A stretch of DNA of 64,000 bases from Hylemonella gracilis str. Niagara R (GCF_000600295.1 NZ_JEMG01000001.1:2406477-2470476), one strand, 5' to 3'; counted from the stretch's first letter, positions 1 to 9,475 are shown. Notes: generated by a model from the sequence alone, not told the origin. A program made the numbers and translations.

Positions 1-703
1 CGATGGTGTCGCCTCGGACGCGGAAAGTACCGCGCGAGAACTCCATGTCATTGCGCTGGTACTGCATGCGCACCAGTTGGGCGATCACGTCACGCTGACC
101 CAGCTTGTCGCCAGCGCGCAGCGTCAGAATCATCTGGTGGTAGTCCTCGGGTTTGCCGATGCCGTAGATCGCGCTGACGGTGGCGACGATGACCACGTCA
201 CGCCGCTCCAGCAGGCTCTTGGTGCAGGACAGTCGCAGTTGCTCGATGTGCTCGTTGATCGCGCTGTCCTTCTCGATGAAGAGGTCACGCTGCGGCACGT
301 AGGCCTCGGGCTGGTAGTAGTCGTAATAACTGACGAAGTACTCGACCGCATTGCGCGGGAAGAACTCTCGAAACTCGCTGTACAGCTGCGCCGCCAGGGT
401 CTTGTTCGGCGCGAAGATGATGGCCGGCCGCCCCAGGCGGGCGATCACATTGGCCATGGTGTAGGTCTTGCCCGAGCCCGTCACGCCCAGCAGGGTCTGG
501 AACACCTCGCCGTCCTCGACGCCTTCCACCAGTTGGCGGATGGCCTCGGGCTGATCCCCAGAGGGCGGATACGGCTGAAACAGCTCGAACGGCGAGCCTG
601 GAAAGGAAACGAACTGACCGGTCGCGCCTTCGGCTGACGTAGCCAATGCACCCGCTTCAGCGGTATCAGGCAGGACGGCGGAGGCAGAGGGCGTGACGGA
701 CAT
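1..703 (-). CDS. uvrB: UvrB, excinuclease ABC subunit B (N-terminal part, cut by window edge)
   Basis: UvrB is the damage-verifying helicase-like subunit of the UvrABC nucleotide excision repair complex. About 234 codons are present, read from an ATG at 703-701. The reading frame runs open to position 2, so the rest of the gene lies left of the window. A non-conserved leader of about 30 residues precedes the family start. Walker A, GVTGSGKT, falls at residues 73-80. The tyrosine-rich beta-hairpin region ([10 protein letters not shown]), which clamps one DNA strand, follows near residue 121. No strong ribosome binding site and no LexA box were seen in the 130-bp gap shared with the divergent aminotransferase gene. 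Family assignment is secure; the exact start is less so. Confidence 0.96.
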   Translation of the reverse strand, partial: MSVTPSASAVLPDTAEAGALATSAEGATGQFVSFPGSPFELFQPYPPSGDQPEAIRQLVEGVEDGEVFQTLLGVTGSGKTYTMANVIARLGRPAIIFAPNKTLAAQLYSEFREFFPRNAVEYFVSYYDYYQPEAYVPQRDLFIEKDSAINEHIEQLRLSCTKSLLERRDVVIVATVSAIYGIGKPEDYHQMILTLRAGDKLGQRDVIAQLVRMQYQRNDMEFSRGTFRVRGDTI

Positions 704-833
704 GACGGTGCAGGCAGGGGATGGACGCCCGGTAAAATCCAGGGCTGCTTTGGGTAATTGGCGAGAATACGCCATTCCCGAATTCCACAAACCCGCTCAC
801 CCTCTTTGCTTACACCTTCCCTCAAGGAGTTTT

Positions 834-2030
834 ATGTCTCTCTTCTCCGCCGTCGAGATGGCGCCGCGCGATCCCATCCTTGGTCTGAATGAACAGTACG
901 CGGCCGACGCAAACCCCAACAAGGTCAACCTCGGCGTGGGCGTGTATTACGACGACAACGGCAAGCTGCCCCTGTTGCAGTGCGTGCAAGCGGCGGAGAA
1001 GACTCTGATGGAAAAACCCGCCGCGCGCGGCTACCTGCCCATCGACGGCATTGCGGCCTATGACGCGGCGGTCAAGGGCCTGGTGTTCGGCGCGGACAGT
1101 GAAGTCGTCAAGAGTGGCCGTGTCGCGACCGTGCAAGGTCTGGGCGGCACCGGCGGCCTGAAGATCGGCGCGGATTTCCTCAAAAAACTCAACCCCAAGG
1201 CCAAAGTGCTCATCTCCGATCCGAGCTGGGAAAACCACCGTGCCCTGTTCACGCAAGCCGGCTTCGAAGTTGGAAGCTACCGCTACTACGATGCGGCCAA
1301 GCGCGGCATCGACTTCGAAGGCATGCTGGCGGACCTGAAAGCCGCAGCGCCGGGCACCGTGGTCGTGCTGCACGCCTGCTGCCACAACCCCACGGGCTAC
1401 GACATCACGCCCGCGCAGTGGGACCAGGTGATCGCCGTCGTCAAGGCTGGCCAGCTCACGCCCTTCCTGGACATGGCTTACCAGGGCTTTGGCGCTGGCC
1501 TGGCCGAGGACGGTGCGGTCATCGGCAAGTTCGTCGCCGCCGGCCTTCTGTTCTTCGTCTCCACCAGTTTCTCCAAGAGCTTCAGCCTCTACGGCGAGCG
1601 CGTGGGCGCGCTCTCGGTGCTGGCCGCCAGCAAGGAAGAGGCCGACCGCGTGCTCTCCCAGCTCAAGATCATGATCCGCACCAACTACAGCAACCCGCCC
1701 ACGCATGGTGGCGCGGTGGTGGCCGCGGTGCTGAACAACCCCGAACTGCGTGCCTTATGGGAAAAGGAACTGGGCGAGATGCGCCAGCGCATCAAGCAGA
1801 TGCGCCAGAAACTGGTGGATGGCCTCAAGGCCGCCGGCGTGAAGCAAGACATGAGCTTCATCACCCAGCAGGTGGGCATGTTCAGCTACTCGGGTCTGTC
1901 CAAAGACCAGATGGTGCGCCTGCGCAACGAGTTCGGCGTCTACGGCACCGACACGGGCCGCATGTGCGTGGCTGCGCTCAACAGCAAGAACGTGGACTAC
2001 GTCTGCAAGGCCATCGCGCAGGTGATCTGA
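834..2030 (+). CDS. tyrB: Aromatic/aspartate aminotransferase (class I, TyrB/AspC type)
   Basis: This is a 398-residue PLP-dependent class I aminotransferase that would move amino groups between aspartate or aromatic amino acids and 2-oxoglutarate. The start at 834 has AAGGAG at 824-829 and gives the family's usual length; longer upstream starts lack this. The PLP-binding lysine is Lys248 in SFSKSFSLYGERVG. The HNPTG motif near residue 185 and the C-terminal GRMCVAALN segment, which carries the carboxylate-binding arginine, are present. The gene is divergent from uvrB and ends at a strong terminator. Sequence alone does not separate TyrB from AspC specificity, so the symbol is a best guess. 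Confidence 0.9.
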   Translation: MSLFSAVEMAPRDPILGLNEQYAADANPNKVNLGVGVYYDDNGKLPLLQCVQAAEKTLMEKPAARGYLPIDGIAAYDAAVKGLVFGADSEVVKSGRVATVQGLGGTGGLKIGADFLKKLNPKAKVLISDPSWENHRALFTQAGFEVGSYRYYDAAKRGIDFEGMLADLKAAAPGTVVVLHACCHNPTGYDITPAQWDQVIAVVKAGQLTPFLDMAYQGFGAGLAEDGAVIGKFVAAGLLFFVSTSFSKSFSLYGERVGALSVLAASKEEADRVLSQLKIMIRTNYSNPPTHGGAVVAAVLNNPELRALWEKELGEMRQRIKQMRQKLVDGLKAAGVKQDMSFITQQVGMFSYSGLSKDQMVRLRNEFGVYGTDTGRMCVAALNSKNVDYVCKAIAQVI

Positions 2031-2060
2031 CCTCGGATCACCGCAGACTTCGATGCGAAC

Positions 2061-2091
2061 AAAAGCCGCCCACGGGCGGCTTTTGTTTTTT
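2061..2091. terminator. Rho-independent terminator, probably bidirectional
   Basis: A stem of AAAAGCCGCC and GGCGGCTTTT encloses a CACG loop and is followed by TTTTGTTTTTT. It lies 31 bp after the aminotransferase stop. The A-rich left flank makes it usable for the convergent GGDEF-EAL gene ending at 2109. Confidence 0.9.
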
Positions 2092-2108
2092 CCACTTGGC
2101 CCCCTGAA

Positions 2109-4526
2109 TCAATCGGCGCGTGCATTCTGCTCGTGCAGGTAACGCTCGAAGTCCTGGACCGGCATGGGTCGCGCGAAGTAATAACCCTGAGCCTCGTCGC
2201 AGCCGAAGGCACGCAGGCGCGACAGCATTTCGTCGGTTTCGACGCCTTCGGCAATGGTGGCCAGGCCCAGGCTGCGGGCCATCTGGATGATGGCGCGGAC
2301 GATGGCCGCATCGTCCGCGTCCACGGCCAGGTCGCGCACGAAGGAACGGTCGATCTTGAGCTTGTCGATCTCAAAGCGTTTCAGGTAGGACAGGCTGGAA
2401 TAACCGGTGCCGAAATCGTCGATGGAGAAACGCACGCCCTGCTGCTTGAGTCGCCGCACCGTGGCCAGCACCCCCTCGGACTCGTGGATCAGGATGGATT
2501 CGGTGAGCTCCAGCTCCAGCCATTCCGGAGGCAGGCCAGCAGCCTCCAACACGGCGATCACGGTCTGCTCCACATCGCCCCGTCTGAACTGCACGGCCGA
2601 CAGGTTGACCGCCATCACCAACGGAGGCAGTCCCGCCCGACGCCAGGCGGCAGCCTGGCGGCAGGCTTCGTGCATGACCCAGGCACCGAGTGGAATGATC
2701 AGGCCGCTCTCCTCCGCGGCAGGTATGAAACGCATCGGCATCACCATCCCGCGTTCAGGGTGATTCCAGCGAACCAGGGCTTCGGCGCCGATCACACGGC
2801 CGGTCGCCAGCTCAATCTGAGGCTGGTAATGCAGCACGAACTCGGAGCGTTCCAGTGCATGTCGCAAATCACTGCGCAGGGCCAGCTGTTCGACGGCCTC
2901 GACATTCATCTGCTCGTCAAAGTAACGGTAGGTGTTGCGTCCGGCGTCCTTGGCGCGGTACATGGCCATGTCCGACTTCTTGAGCAGCGTGTCGAAGTCA
3001 TGTCCATCGTCGGGATAGATGGACACCCCCACCGACACCGAGGTCGACAGCTCCCGCGCCTCCACGCGGACTGGCTCATGCAGGCGCTCCAGCAGCTTGA
3101 GCAGAACCGGCCCGGTGTCATCCGCGCTGGTGATGTCCGACAGCAGCACGAGGAACTCGTCGCCCCCCAGACGACTGATGGTGTCGCTGTCGCGCACGCA
3201 ACCACCCAGGCGCTCGGCGATCTGCCGCAGCAAGGCGTCGCCCACACCATGCCCCAGGGAATCGTTGATGGTCTTGAAGCCATCAAGATCGAGGAAAAGC
3301 AAAGCCAGTTTCGTGCCTTCACGGTCCGCCCGGGACTTGGCGTGCGCGAATCGGTCCTGCACCAGCACCCGATTGGGCAGGCCGGTCAGGGTGTCGTGGT
3401 GCGCGAGGTACTCCATCTGCCGCTCCGCTTTCTTGCGCCAGAGGATCAGCTCATTGAAGTCATCCAGCAGTGCACCGATCTCGTCCTTGCGCTCAATCGG
3501 CAAGGGTGCGAAGGGCTCCCGGCCTTGGGTCATGCGTCGGATGCGCGCTCCAGCCGCGTCGATCGGCGCCCACTGGCGGCGCACGATCTGGTAGAGCGCC
3601 AAGGCCACGAGCACCGACAGCAAGAAGGCCGCCAGATAGACCTGCCAACGCAAGGCCGTGATGGAGGCAAAAGCTTCTTGAGTCGGCACCCCGGCCAGCA
3701 CCATCCAACCCGTGGTCTTCATGCGGCGGCTGACCGAAAAGGTTTCGATACCTTGCGACGTGGCCGACACCCCCGGGCCGTCATACCCCTGTTCAAGCCG
3801 CCTATCCAGCAAGGGGTTGAGCCCCTTGGCTGGCATGGCCTGCATGACCCGCGACTGGTCCGTGGCCGAGACGATGAGGTTGTGCTGAGGTGCCAACACC
3901 ACGAAATAGCCCGATTGGCCGAGTTTGATGGACTCCAGTTTGCCGAACAAATGGGCGTCACTCGGGTACATGGCCGCGGCCAGCACCCCAACCGTGCGCC
4001 CCTCGGGGGTCTTCAAGGGCTCCGTGATGAACACGATGGGCTTCTGGGCCACCTGCCCCAGCCTGGGTTCGCTGATGGCGGGCTTGCCGGTGCGCATGGT
4101 TTCGAGGAAGTAGGAACTGTTCGTGATCACACCACCAAGCCGGCCAGGCAAGGGAATCTGTTCACCCACGATCACGCCGTCGGCGTTGGCGACGAAGACC
4201 CCTGTCGGAAAGATGCTCAGCGGCATCTTCTTGTACTGCAGATAGGAAGCCAGCGCCGCCGGCTCGGCCAGCATGGTCGGGGTGATGCCGGCCGCGACGA
4301 CCGCCATGCTGTCATGACGCAATTGGATCTTGCTGTCCAGATCGATGGTCACATACTCCACCGTCGTCGACAACTGAGCCGCGAGCATCTGCTCGAGCTC
4401 GCTTTGCATGACCCCGGTCACCCGCACCGCCAGCAACCAGAGCCCGGAGACCACCAGCGGCAAGATTGTCAGCAGGAGCCGGGCCTTGAGACTCAGGTGT
4501 TTGAAAAAGTGGACCATGGTCACCAT
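2109..4526 (-). CDS. Membrane-bound GGDEF-EAL c-di-GMP signalling protein with periplasmic sensor
   Basis: This 805-residue protein can potentially make and break cyclic di-GMP. An N-terminal membrane helix (about 14-35) is followed by a periplasmic region of about 255 residues that reads as a double-Cache sensor, then a second helix near 293-315 and a HAMP-like linker. The GGDEF domain carries an intact GGDEF at 454-458 with an RxxD product-inhibition site (RDSD) five residues before it. The EAL domain has EAL at 582-584 plus the DDFGTGYSSL segment, so both activities look possible. The ATG at 4526 has GAGGA five bases upstream. The gene lies 88 bp downstream of the ygiD-like gene on the same strand and may share its transcript. 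The ligand is unknown. Confidence 0.93.
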   Translation of the reverse strand: MVTMVHFFKHLSLKARLLLTILPLVVSGLWLLAVRVTGVMQSELEQMLAAQLSTTVEYVTIDLDSKIQLRHDSMAVVAAGITPTMLAEPAALASYLQYKKMPLSIFPTGVFVANADGVIVGEQIPLPGRLGGVITNSSYFLETMRTGKPAISEPRLGQVAQKPIVFITEPLKTPEGRTVGVLAAAMYPSDAHLFGKLESIKLGQSGYFVVLAPQHNLIVSATDQSRVMQAMPAKGLNPLLDRRLEQGYDGPGVSATSQGIETFSVSRRMKTTGWMVLAGVPTQEAFASITALRWQVYLAAFLLSVLVALALYQIVRRQWAPIDAAGARIRRMTQGREPFAPLPIERKDEIGALLDDFNELILWRKKAERQMEYLAHHDTLTGLPNRVLVQDRFAHAKSRADREGTKLALLFLDLDGFKTINDSLGHGVGDALLRQIAERLGGCVRDSDTISRLGGDEFLVLLSDITSADDTGPVLLKLLERLHEPVRVEARELSTSVSVGVSIYPDDGHDFDTLLKKSDMAMYRAKDAGRNTYRYFDEQMNVEAVEQLALRSDLRHALERSEFVLHYQPQIELATGRVIGAEALVRWNHPERGMVMPMRFIPAAEESGLIIPLGAWVMHEACRQAAAWRRAGLPPLVMAVNLSAVQFRRGDVEQTVIAVLEAAGLPPEWLELELTESILIHESEGVLATVRRLKQQGVRFSIDDFGTGYSSLSYLKRFEIDKLKIDRSFVRDLAVDADDAAIVRAIIQMARSLGLATIAEGVETDEMLSRLRAFGCDEAQGYYFARPMPVQDFERYLHEQNARAD

Positions 4527-4614
4527 CCGGTTCCTCTGATCTTATACGGCAAGGATGCGACACGCGACGCTGTCGCAACCCCTTACAACCGGGCAGGTGC
4601 CCGGTCAACGCGGC

Positions 4615-5481
4615 TCAGGCGCCGCGGCTCCAGATCACTGAACGCATCGAGATCGAGGCCATCTGGATGCCCGCGTTGAAGAACTCGACGCGGTCCCGCT
4701 GCGGGTCGACCGCCCCGGCCGTGTACAGCAGGGGCAAGAAATGCTCATGCGTGGGATGGGACAGGCGCGCCACGTCGCCCAGTTGTTGGAAATCCGCCAA
4801 GGCGGCAAGTTGACCCGCCTCGATGCGGCGGGTGACTTCTTCATCGAAAGTCCGGGCCCAGTCATAGGCAGAGGTTTCGTCCTGGGCGCCCCAACGGGCG
4901 GCGCGCAGGTTGTGCACGATGTTGCCGCTGCCCACGATGAGTACACCCTGATCGCGCAAGGCGGCGAGTCTGCCGCCCAGGGCGAAATGGTCCGCGGGTG
5001 AGCGGTGGTAGTCCATGCTGAGTTGCAGCATGGGGATGTCAGCCTCGGGAAACATAGGCTTGAGCACGCCCCAGCTGCCATGGTCATACCCCCAGCCCTG
5101 CTCTCCCACACCTTCGTCCACGCCCACGTCCCAGTCCTCGCCCAGCCAGTCGGCGATGGCGCGCGCGGCCTCGGGTGCGCCCGCTGCCGGATACTGCTGC
5201 GCGAAGAGCTCCGCAGGGAAACCGCCGAAGTCATGGATGGTGCGGGGTTGGGCCTGTCCGGTCAGCCACCAGCCATTGGACAGCCAGTGCGCCGAGATGC
5301 AGAGGATCAGCCGAGGCCGGGGCCAGCGTCCCCCCTCACCAAAGGCTGCCCCCAGGGACTGCCAGCTGCGGCGGTAGCTGTTGTCCTCGATGGCATTCAT
5401 CGGACTGCCGTGTCCGATGAAGAGCACGGGCATCGGAGTATCGGTGGCCTGCGCCGCCAGGCTGGGAATGGAAGTGGACAT
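4615..5481 (-). CDS. ygiD: Extradiol ring-cleavage dioxygenase, LigB/YgiD family
   Basis: This 288-residue protein matches the bacterial class III extradiol dioxygenases of the 4,5-DOPA dioxygenase (YgiD) group, which open catechol rings using a bound metal. Visible family signatures are FIGHGSPMNAIED near the N-terminus (metal-ligand His), ISAHWLS, YDHGSWG and VGSGNIVHN. I chose the ATG at 5481; a TTG six codons upstream is possible and an internal Met just before PVLFIGHG also fits the shorter family members. The gene is divergent from phaZ with a 76-bp gap. The true substrate is not known for most members of this group. Confidence 0.88.
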   Translation of the reverse strand: MSTSIPSLAAQATDTPMPVLFIGHGSPMNAIEDNSYRRSWQSLGAAFGEGGRWPRPRLILCISAHWLSNGWWLTGQAQPRTIHDFGGFPAELFAQQYPAAGAPEAARAIADWLGEDWDVGVDEGVGEQGWGYDHGSWGVLKPMFPEADIPMLQLSMDYHRSPADHFALGGRLAALRDQGVLIVGSGNIVHNLRAARWGAQDETSAYDWARTFDEEVTRRIEAGQLAALADFQQLGDVARLSHPTHEHFLPLLYTAGAVDPQRDRVEFFNAGIQMASISMRSVIWSRGA

Positions 5482-5503
5482 GGTGTTCAAGGTTCCCAAC
5501 TGT

Positions 5504-5518
5504 TATATTGCGCCGCAG
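5504..5518 (+). promoter_or_regulatory. Possible PhaR operator over the phaZ -10 region
   Basis: TATATT at 5504-5509 could be the -10 hexamer of phaZ. Overlapping it at 5508-5518 is TTGCGCCGCAG, which has the form TTGC-N3-GCA(A/G). The phaP operator at 33294-33310 contains TTGC-AGT-GCAA, and published PhaR sites in Paracoccus are of the CTGC-N3-4-GCAG type. The match is short and no convincing -35 hexamer is seen, so this is a hypothesis. Confidence 0.4.
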
Positions 5519-5557
5519 CATACCCAAAAGCGCCAGCCTGGTGCAGGAGTGGTTTTC

Positions 5558-6877
5558 ATGCTCTACCAACTGTACGAAGCCCAGCGCTCCCTGATGGAGC
5601 CTTTCGCCGACTTGGCCAACGTGATGGCACGGAGCTTCAACAACCCTCTGTTGCCTCTGGCCCATTTGCCCCAAGCCCAGCGGCTTGCCGCCGGCTACGC
5701 CCTGCTGCACCGCCTGGGCAAGGACTACGAAAAGCCCGAGTTCGGCATCCGGACCGTGCCGGTGGACGGCGTGGACATCGCCATCCACGAGCGCGTGGAA
5801 ATGGAACGGCCCTTCTGCCAATTGCGCCGGTTCAAGCGCTTCTCGGACGACACAGCCACCCTGTCCAAGCTGAAGGGCCAGCCCGTCGTGCTCATCGTCG
5901 CTCCGCTGTCGGGCCATTACGCAACGCTGCTGCGCGACACCGTGCGCACCATGCTGCGGGACCACAAGGTCTACATCACCGACTGGAAGAACGCGCGCAC
6001 CGTGCCGCTGTCCGAGGGCGAATTCCATCTGGACGACTACGTCAACTACGTGCAGACCTTCATCCGCTACCTGCAGGGCGCTTACGGTAACTGCCATGTG
6101 ATGAGCGTCTGCCAGCCCACGGTGCCGGTGCTGGCGGCGGTGTCGCTGATGGCCAGCAAGGACGAGCAGTTGCCCCTGTCCATGACCATGATGGGAGGGC
6201 CGATCGACGCGCGCAAGTCGCCCACCGCCGTGAACAACCTGGCGATGACCAAGAGTTACGACTGGTTCGAGAACAACGTGATCTATCGCGTGCCCAGCAG
6301 TTTCCCGGGCGCGGGGCGGCGGGTCTACCCCGGCTTTCTGCAGCACGCGGGTTTCGTGGCCATGAACCCGGAACACCACGCCCAGAGCCACTACGACTAC
6401 TTCGAGCATCTGCTCAAAGGCGATGACGCCAGCGCCGAGGCCCACAGGGCCTTCTACGACGAATACAACGCCGTGCTGGACATGGACGCGGACTATTACC
6501 TCGAAACCATCCAGACCGTGTTCCAGGATTTCAAGCTGGTGAACGGAACCTGGGACGTGAAGGACGGCGACGGCCAGACCCGTCGCGTGCGCCCGCAAGA
6601 CATCCGCGACACGGCCCTGCTGTCGGTGGAAGGCGAGCTGGACGACATCTCCGGCGCCGGCCAGACTCAGGCCGTGCATGCCCTGTGCACCGGCGTGCCC
6701 GAAGCCCGCAAGCACCACTACGAAGCCCAGGGTGCGGGGCACTACGGCATCTTCTCGGGCCGGCGCTGGCGCGACAAGGTGTACCCGACCGTGCGTGAGT
6801 TCATCCTCGCCCACAACACCCTGGGCAAGCCACCCAAGGGTTTGGGCGCGACACGAACGGCCCAAGCCGAAACCTAA
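5558..6877 (+). CDS. phaZ: Intracellular polyhydroxyalkanoate (PHB) depolymerase
   Basis: This 439-residue protein belongs to the intracellular PHB depolymerase family (PhaZa1 of Ralstonia/Cupriavidus), which releases 3-hydroxybutyrate units from storage granules. These enzymes use cysteine as nucleophile, and Cys185 in SVCQP sits at the expected place (Cys183 in the Cupriavidus enzyme). The C-terminal PHB_depo_C region contains MTMMGGPIDARKSPTAVN. AGGAGTGG at 5545-5552 precedes the ATG at 5558, which gives the family's usual N-terminus MLYQLYEAQR. There is no signal peptide, as expected for the intracellular type. It forms one storage system with phaP (33371) and phaR (40610). Confidence 0.95.
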   Translation: MLYQLYEAQRSLMEPFADLANVMARSFNNPLLPLAHLPQAQRLAAGYALLHRLGKDYEKPEFGIRTVPVDGVDIAIHERVEMERPFCQLRRFKRFSDDTATLSKLKGQPVVLIVAPLSGHYATLLRDTVRTMLRDHKVYITDWKNARTVPLSEGEFHLDDYVNYVQTFIRYLQGAYGNCHVMSVCQPTVPVLAAVSLMASKDEQLPLSMTMMGGPIDARKSPTAVNNLAMTKSYDWFENNVIYRVPSSFPGAGRRVYPGFLQHAGFVAMNPEHHAQSHYDYFEHLLKGDDASAEAHRAFYDEYNAVLDMDADYYLETIQTVFQDFKLVNGTWDVKDGDGQTRRVRPQDIRDTALLSVEGELDDISGAGQTQAVHALCTGVPEARKHHYEAQGAGHYGIFSGRRWRDKVYPTVREFILAHNTLGKPPKGLGATRTAQAET

Positions 6878-6913
6878 ATCAGGTCTACCCCCGAGCCGCA
6901 ACAGGCCCGGACC

Positions 6914-7672
6914 ATGCCGCCGATAATCGGGGCCATGGTTGCTCCCGACGCCGAAGCCCTGGCCCAGAAAATCCTTGACACCCTGCCGCAGACCCAGTGC
7001 CAGCGCTGCGGCTACCCGGACTGCGCGGCCTATGCGCAGGCCATCGCCAGCGAAGGCGCGACCATCAACCGCTGCCCTCCGGGTGGGGCAGAAGGCGTCG
7101 CCCGGCTCGCCGCGCTGACGCGACAGCCCGTGCTGCCGCTGGACCCGAGCTGCGGCCAGGAAGGGCCGATGACTGTGGCCGTGATCGACGAGGACTGGTG
7201 CATCGGCTGCACGCTTTGCCTCAAGGCCTGTCCGACCGACGCCATCCTGGGCGGCAACAAGCAGATGCACACCATCATCGCGCGCTATTGCACGGGTTGT
7301 GAACTGTGCATCCCCGTCTGTCCGGTGGATTGCATCCGCATGGACCCCGTAGGTATGGCGGATGGCGTGCCGCCGCCCACGGGCTGGGCCGCCTGGACAC
7401 CGCAACAGGCCGACACGGCGCGCCAGCGTTATGCCTTTCACCAGATGCGCCTGCGCCGCGAGGCGCAGGAAAACCAGGAACGGCTGGCCGCCCAGGCCCG
7501 TGCCAAGCTGGCCGACCTGCCCGCACACAGCCTGCTGACCGACCCCGCCGTGCTGGAACGCAAGCGGGCGCTGATCGAAGCCACCCTGGCGGCTGCAGCC
7601 CAGCGCGCACAAAGCGCGCAGCCGCCCAGCGAGGATGCGCAGCGTCACCCAGACCCGCAGGCCGGCGCATGA
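6914..7672 (+). CDS. RnfB-like soluble iron-sulfur protein (electron transport complex subunit B type)
   Basis: This 252-residue ferredoxin-like protein starts with the RnfB-type four-iron cluster domain (CQRCGYPDC followed by RCPPGG). Two classic 4Fe-4S motifs follow, CIGCTLCLKACP and CTGCELCIPVCP, so three clusters are predicted. The C-terminal 90 residues are charged and helical. Unlike true RnfB it lacks an N-terminal membrane anchor, and no other rnf genes are nearby, so it probably acts as a stand-alone cytoplasmic electron carrier. An alternative ATG lies at 6935. Its stop overlaps the start of the next gene by 4 bp (ATGA), which suggests translational coupling. Confidence 0.88.
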   Translation: MPPIIGAMVAPDAEALAQKILDTLPQTQCQRCGYPDCAAYAQAIASEGATINRCPPGGAEGVARLAALTRQPVLPLDPSCGQEGPMTVAVIDEDWCIGCTLCLKACPTDAILGGNKQMHTIIARYCTGCELCIPVCPVDCIRMDPVGMADGVPPPTGWAAWTPQQADTARQRYAFHQMRLRREAQENQERLAAQARAKLADLPAHSLLTDPAVLERKRALIEATLAAAAQRAQSAQPPSEDAQRHPDPQAGA

Positions 7673-8784
7673 CGTTGCGGGTCCACCTGGGCCGCCTCGG
7701 CCCCTGGGTCAGGCTGCTGGCCCTGTCTGCCCTCTTCGTGGTTGTGCTTGAGGCCATCGAACTGCCTGCCGAATTCCTGCTGGGCCCCATGCTCGCCGGC
7801 ATCGTTGTCAGGAACCTGAGCATGCGTTCGACACCTTCGCCTGAGGACACGGCACTGCTGCGCGTCCCCCTGATCGGGGTGAATCTGGCGCAAGCCGTCG
7901 TCGGCCTGCTGATCGCGCGCACCATCACGCCCGAGATCATCCACACTGTGCTGGACCGCTGGCCCTTGTTCCTGGGCTTCACCCTGTCCACGCTGATGTT
8001 CTCGGCGCTGCTGGGCTGGTGGTTCACGCGGCTGCGTCTGGTGCCTGGCACCACGGCCATCTGGGGGCTGCTGCCGGGTGGGGCAGGCGCGGTGGTGCTG
8101 ATGTCCGGCGCCTACGGCGCGGACGCGCGCATCGTAGCTTTCATGCAGTACCTGCGCGTCTTGGTCGTGACCGTGCTCGCGTCCTTGATCGCGGGCTGGT
8201 CCGCGAGCACGACGCCCGCGCCGGTCATGGCCAGTGACTGGTTTCCCCCGCTGGCGACAAGGGGTTTCGCGCAAACCCTGGCCTTGATCGCCGCAGCCAT
8301 CACCATCGGACGGCTCGCCCGCATCGCCAATGGCACGATGCTGGTGGCCATGGTCGCAGGCGCCGCGCTGCATGACACGGGCATGATGCAAATCGTATTG
8401 CCGCCCTGGCTGCTGGCGGTCAGCTTCACCGCGCTGGGCTGGAGCATCGGCCTGCGCTTCACTCGCGAGGTGCTGCACAGCGCCCGCCGAGTCTTGCCGG
8501 CGACCGTGCTGTGCATCGGGGTGCTGGTTGCCGCCTGCGGCCTGCTGGGCTGGCTGATGGTCTACCTGCTTGGGGCCGAGCCGCTGACGGCCTATCTTGC
8601 GACCAGCCCCGGCGGCGCGGACTCGGTGGCCGTGATCGCGGCGTCCTCCCCGGTGAACGCACCCCTGGTCATGGCTTTTCAGACCGCGCGCCTGTTCGCC
8701 GTCATCGCGATCGGGCCGGCCATGTCACGCTTCATCGCCACCCGGCTGGCGCCGGCACACCCGCCCTCCACTCCCGCGGATTGA
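7669..8784 (+). CDS. AbrB-family integral membrane protein
   Basis: This hydrophobic protein of 371 residues has about ten predicted membrane helices. Two internally related halves are visible: LLPGGAGAVVLMSGAYGADAR in the first and ATSPGGADSVAVIAASSPVN in the second. That duplication is the signature of the membrane AbrB group, often labelled ammonia monooxygenase-like and unrelated to the Bacillus regulator AbrB. Its transport substrate is not established. It is coupled to the upstream ferredoxin gene by a 4-bp overlap and is followed after 4 bp by a LysE-type exporter, so the three form one operon. Confidence 0.85.
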   Translation: MTLRVHLGRLGPWVRLLALSALFVVVLEAIELPAEFLLGPMLAGIVVRNLSMRSTPSPEDTALLRVPLIGVNLAQAVVGLLIARTITPEIIHTVLDRWPLFLGFTLSTLMFSALLGWWFTRLRLVPGTTAIWGLLPGGAGAVVLMSGAYGADARIVAFMQYLRVLVVTVLASLIAGWSASTTPAPVMASDWFPPLATRGFAQTLALIAAAITIGRLARIANGTMLVAMVAGAALHDTGMMQIVLPPWLLAVSFTALGWSIGLRFTREVLHSARRVLPATVLCIGVLVAACGLLGWLMVYLLGAEPLTAYLATSPGGADSVAVIAASSPVNAPLVMAFQTARLFAVIAIGPAMSRFIATRLAPAHPPSTPAD

Positions 8785-8788
8785 CACC

Positions 8789-9475
8789 ATGCCCTCCACC
8801 ACCCTGCTGCTCTTCCTCGGCGCATCCTTGCTGCTGGCACTCACGCCCGGCCCCACCATGCTGCTGACCCTGAGCAACAGCGCCATGGGCGGGATGCGCA
8901 TTGCCGCCTACGGCATGCTGGGCGCCAACCTCGGCGCGGGCCTGCTCATCACGGCGACGGCCCTGGGCCTGGGTGGCCTGCTGGCCGCTTCTGAAACCTG
9001 GTTCAACGCCTTGCGCTGGCTGGGCGTGGTCTACTTGTGCTGGATGGCTTGGCAGTTGTGGCGCACCGCGCCGCAGCCTCTGCGCACGCAGGCCATTCCG
9101 TCATCCGACCCGGAGAACCTGGCATTGACGCTGCCATCGTCGCGAACCATGCCATCACGCACCGCCCCTACCCTGACGGCCCGTTCGGCCTTCCTGCGCA
9201 GCTTCAATGTCGCGATTTCCAACCCCAAGACCCTGCTGTTCTTCGGCGCCTTCCTGCCCCAGTTCGTCGACCCCTCGACGCCGCAAGGGCCGCAATACCT
9301 GCTGTTGGGTCTGCTCTTTCTCGGGTTGGACACGCTGGTGATGCTGGCCTATGCCGGCGCGGGGCTGCAGTTCGTCCGATTTCTGACCCAGCGTGGCTTG
9401 AAATGGCTGAACAGGAGCTGCGCGGTCGGCCTGTGGCTGTTGGCAGCGACGCTGGCGCTGTACCGGCGCCACTGA
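8789..9475 (+). CDS. LysE/RhtB-family amino-acid exporter
   Basis: This 228-residue inner-membrane protein has the family's N-terminal ALTPGPTMLLTLSNS segment and five to six hydrophobic helices, and so is likely to export an amino acid or a derivative. A poorly conserved stretch of about 30 residues (RTQAIPSSDPENLALTLPSS and following) lies between the usual helix 3 region and RSAFLRSFNVAISNPKT, longer than in typical members. It is the last gene of the 6914-9475 operon. The substrate cannot be read from the sequence. Confidence 0.9.
   Translation: MPSTTLLLFLGASLLLALTPGPTMLLTLSNSAMGGMRIAAYGMLGANLGAGLLITATALGLGGLLAASETWFNALRWLGVVYLCWMAWQLWRTAPQPLRTQAIPSSDPENLALTLPSSRTMPSRTAPTLTARSAFLRSFNVAISNPKTLLFFGAFLPQFVDPSTPQGPQYLLLGLLFLGLDTLVMLAYAGAGLQFVRFLTQRGLKWLNRSCAVGLWLLAATLALYRRH

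Noticed and set aside
704-833. Possible LexA box between uvrB and the aminotransferase gene
   Set aside because: No CTGT-N8-ACAG pattern with good flanks could be found in the gap.
2133-4679. 848-codon plus-strand open frame opposite the GGDEF-EAL gene
   Set aside because: The minus-strand gene has clear catalytic motifs and a ribosome binding site; the plus-strand frame has only low-complexity His/Gln/Arg-rich sequence.
6914-7672. Part of a full Rnf complex
   Set aside because: No rnfA, C, D, G or E genes flank it, and the membrane anchor of RnfB is missing.
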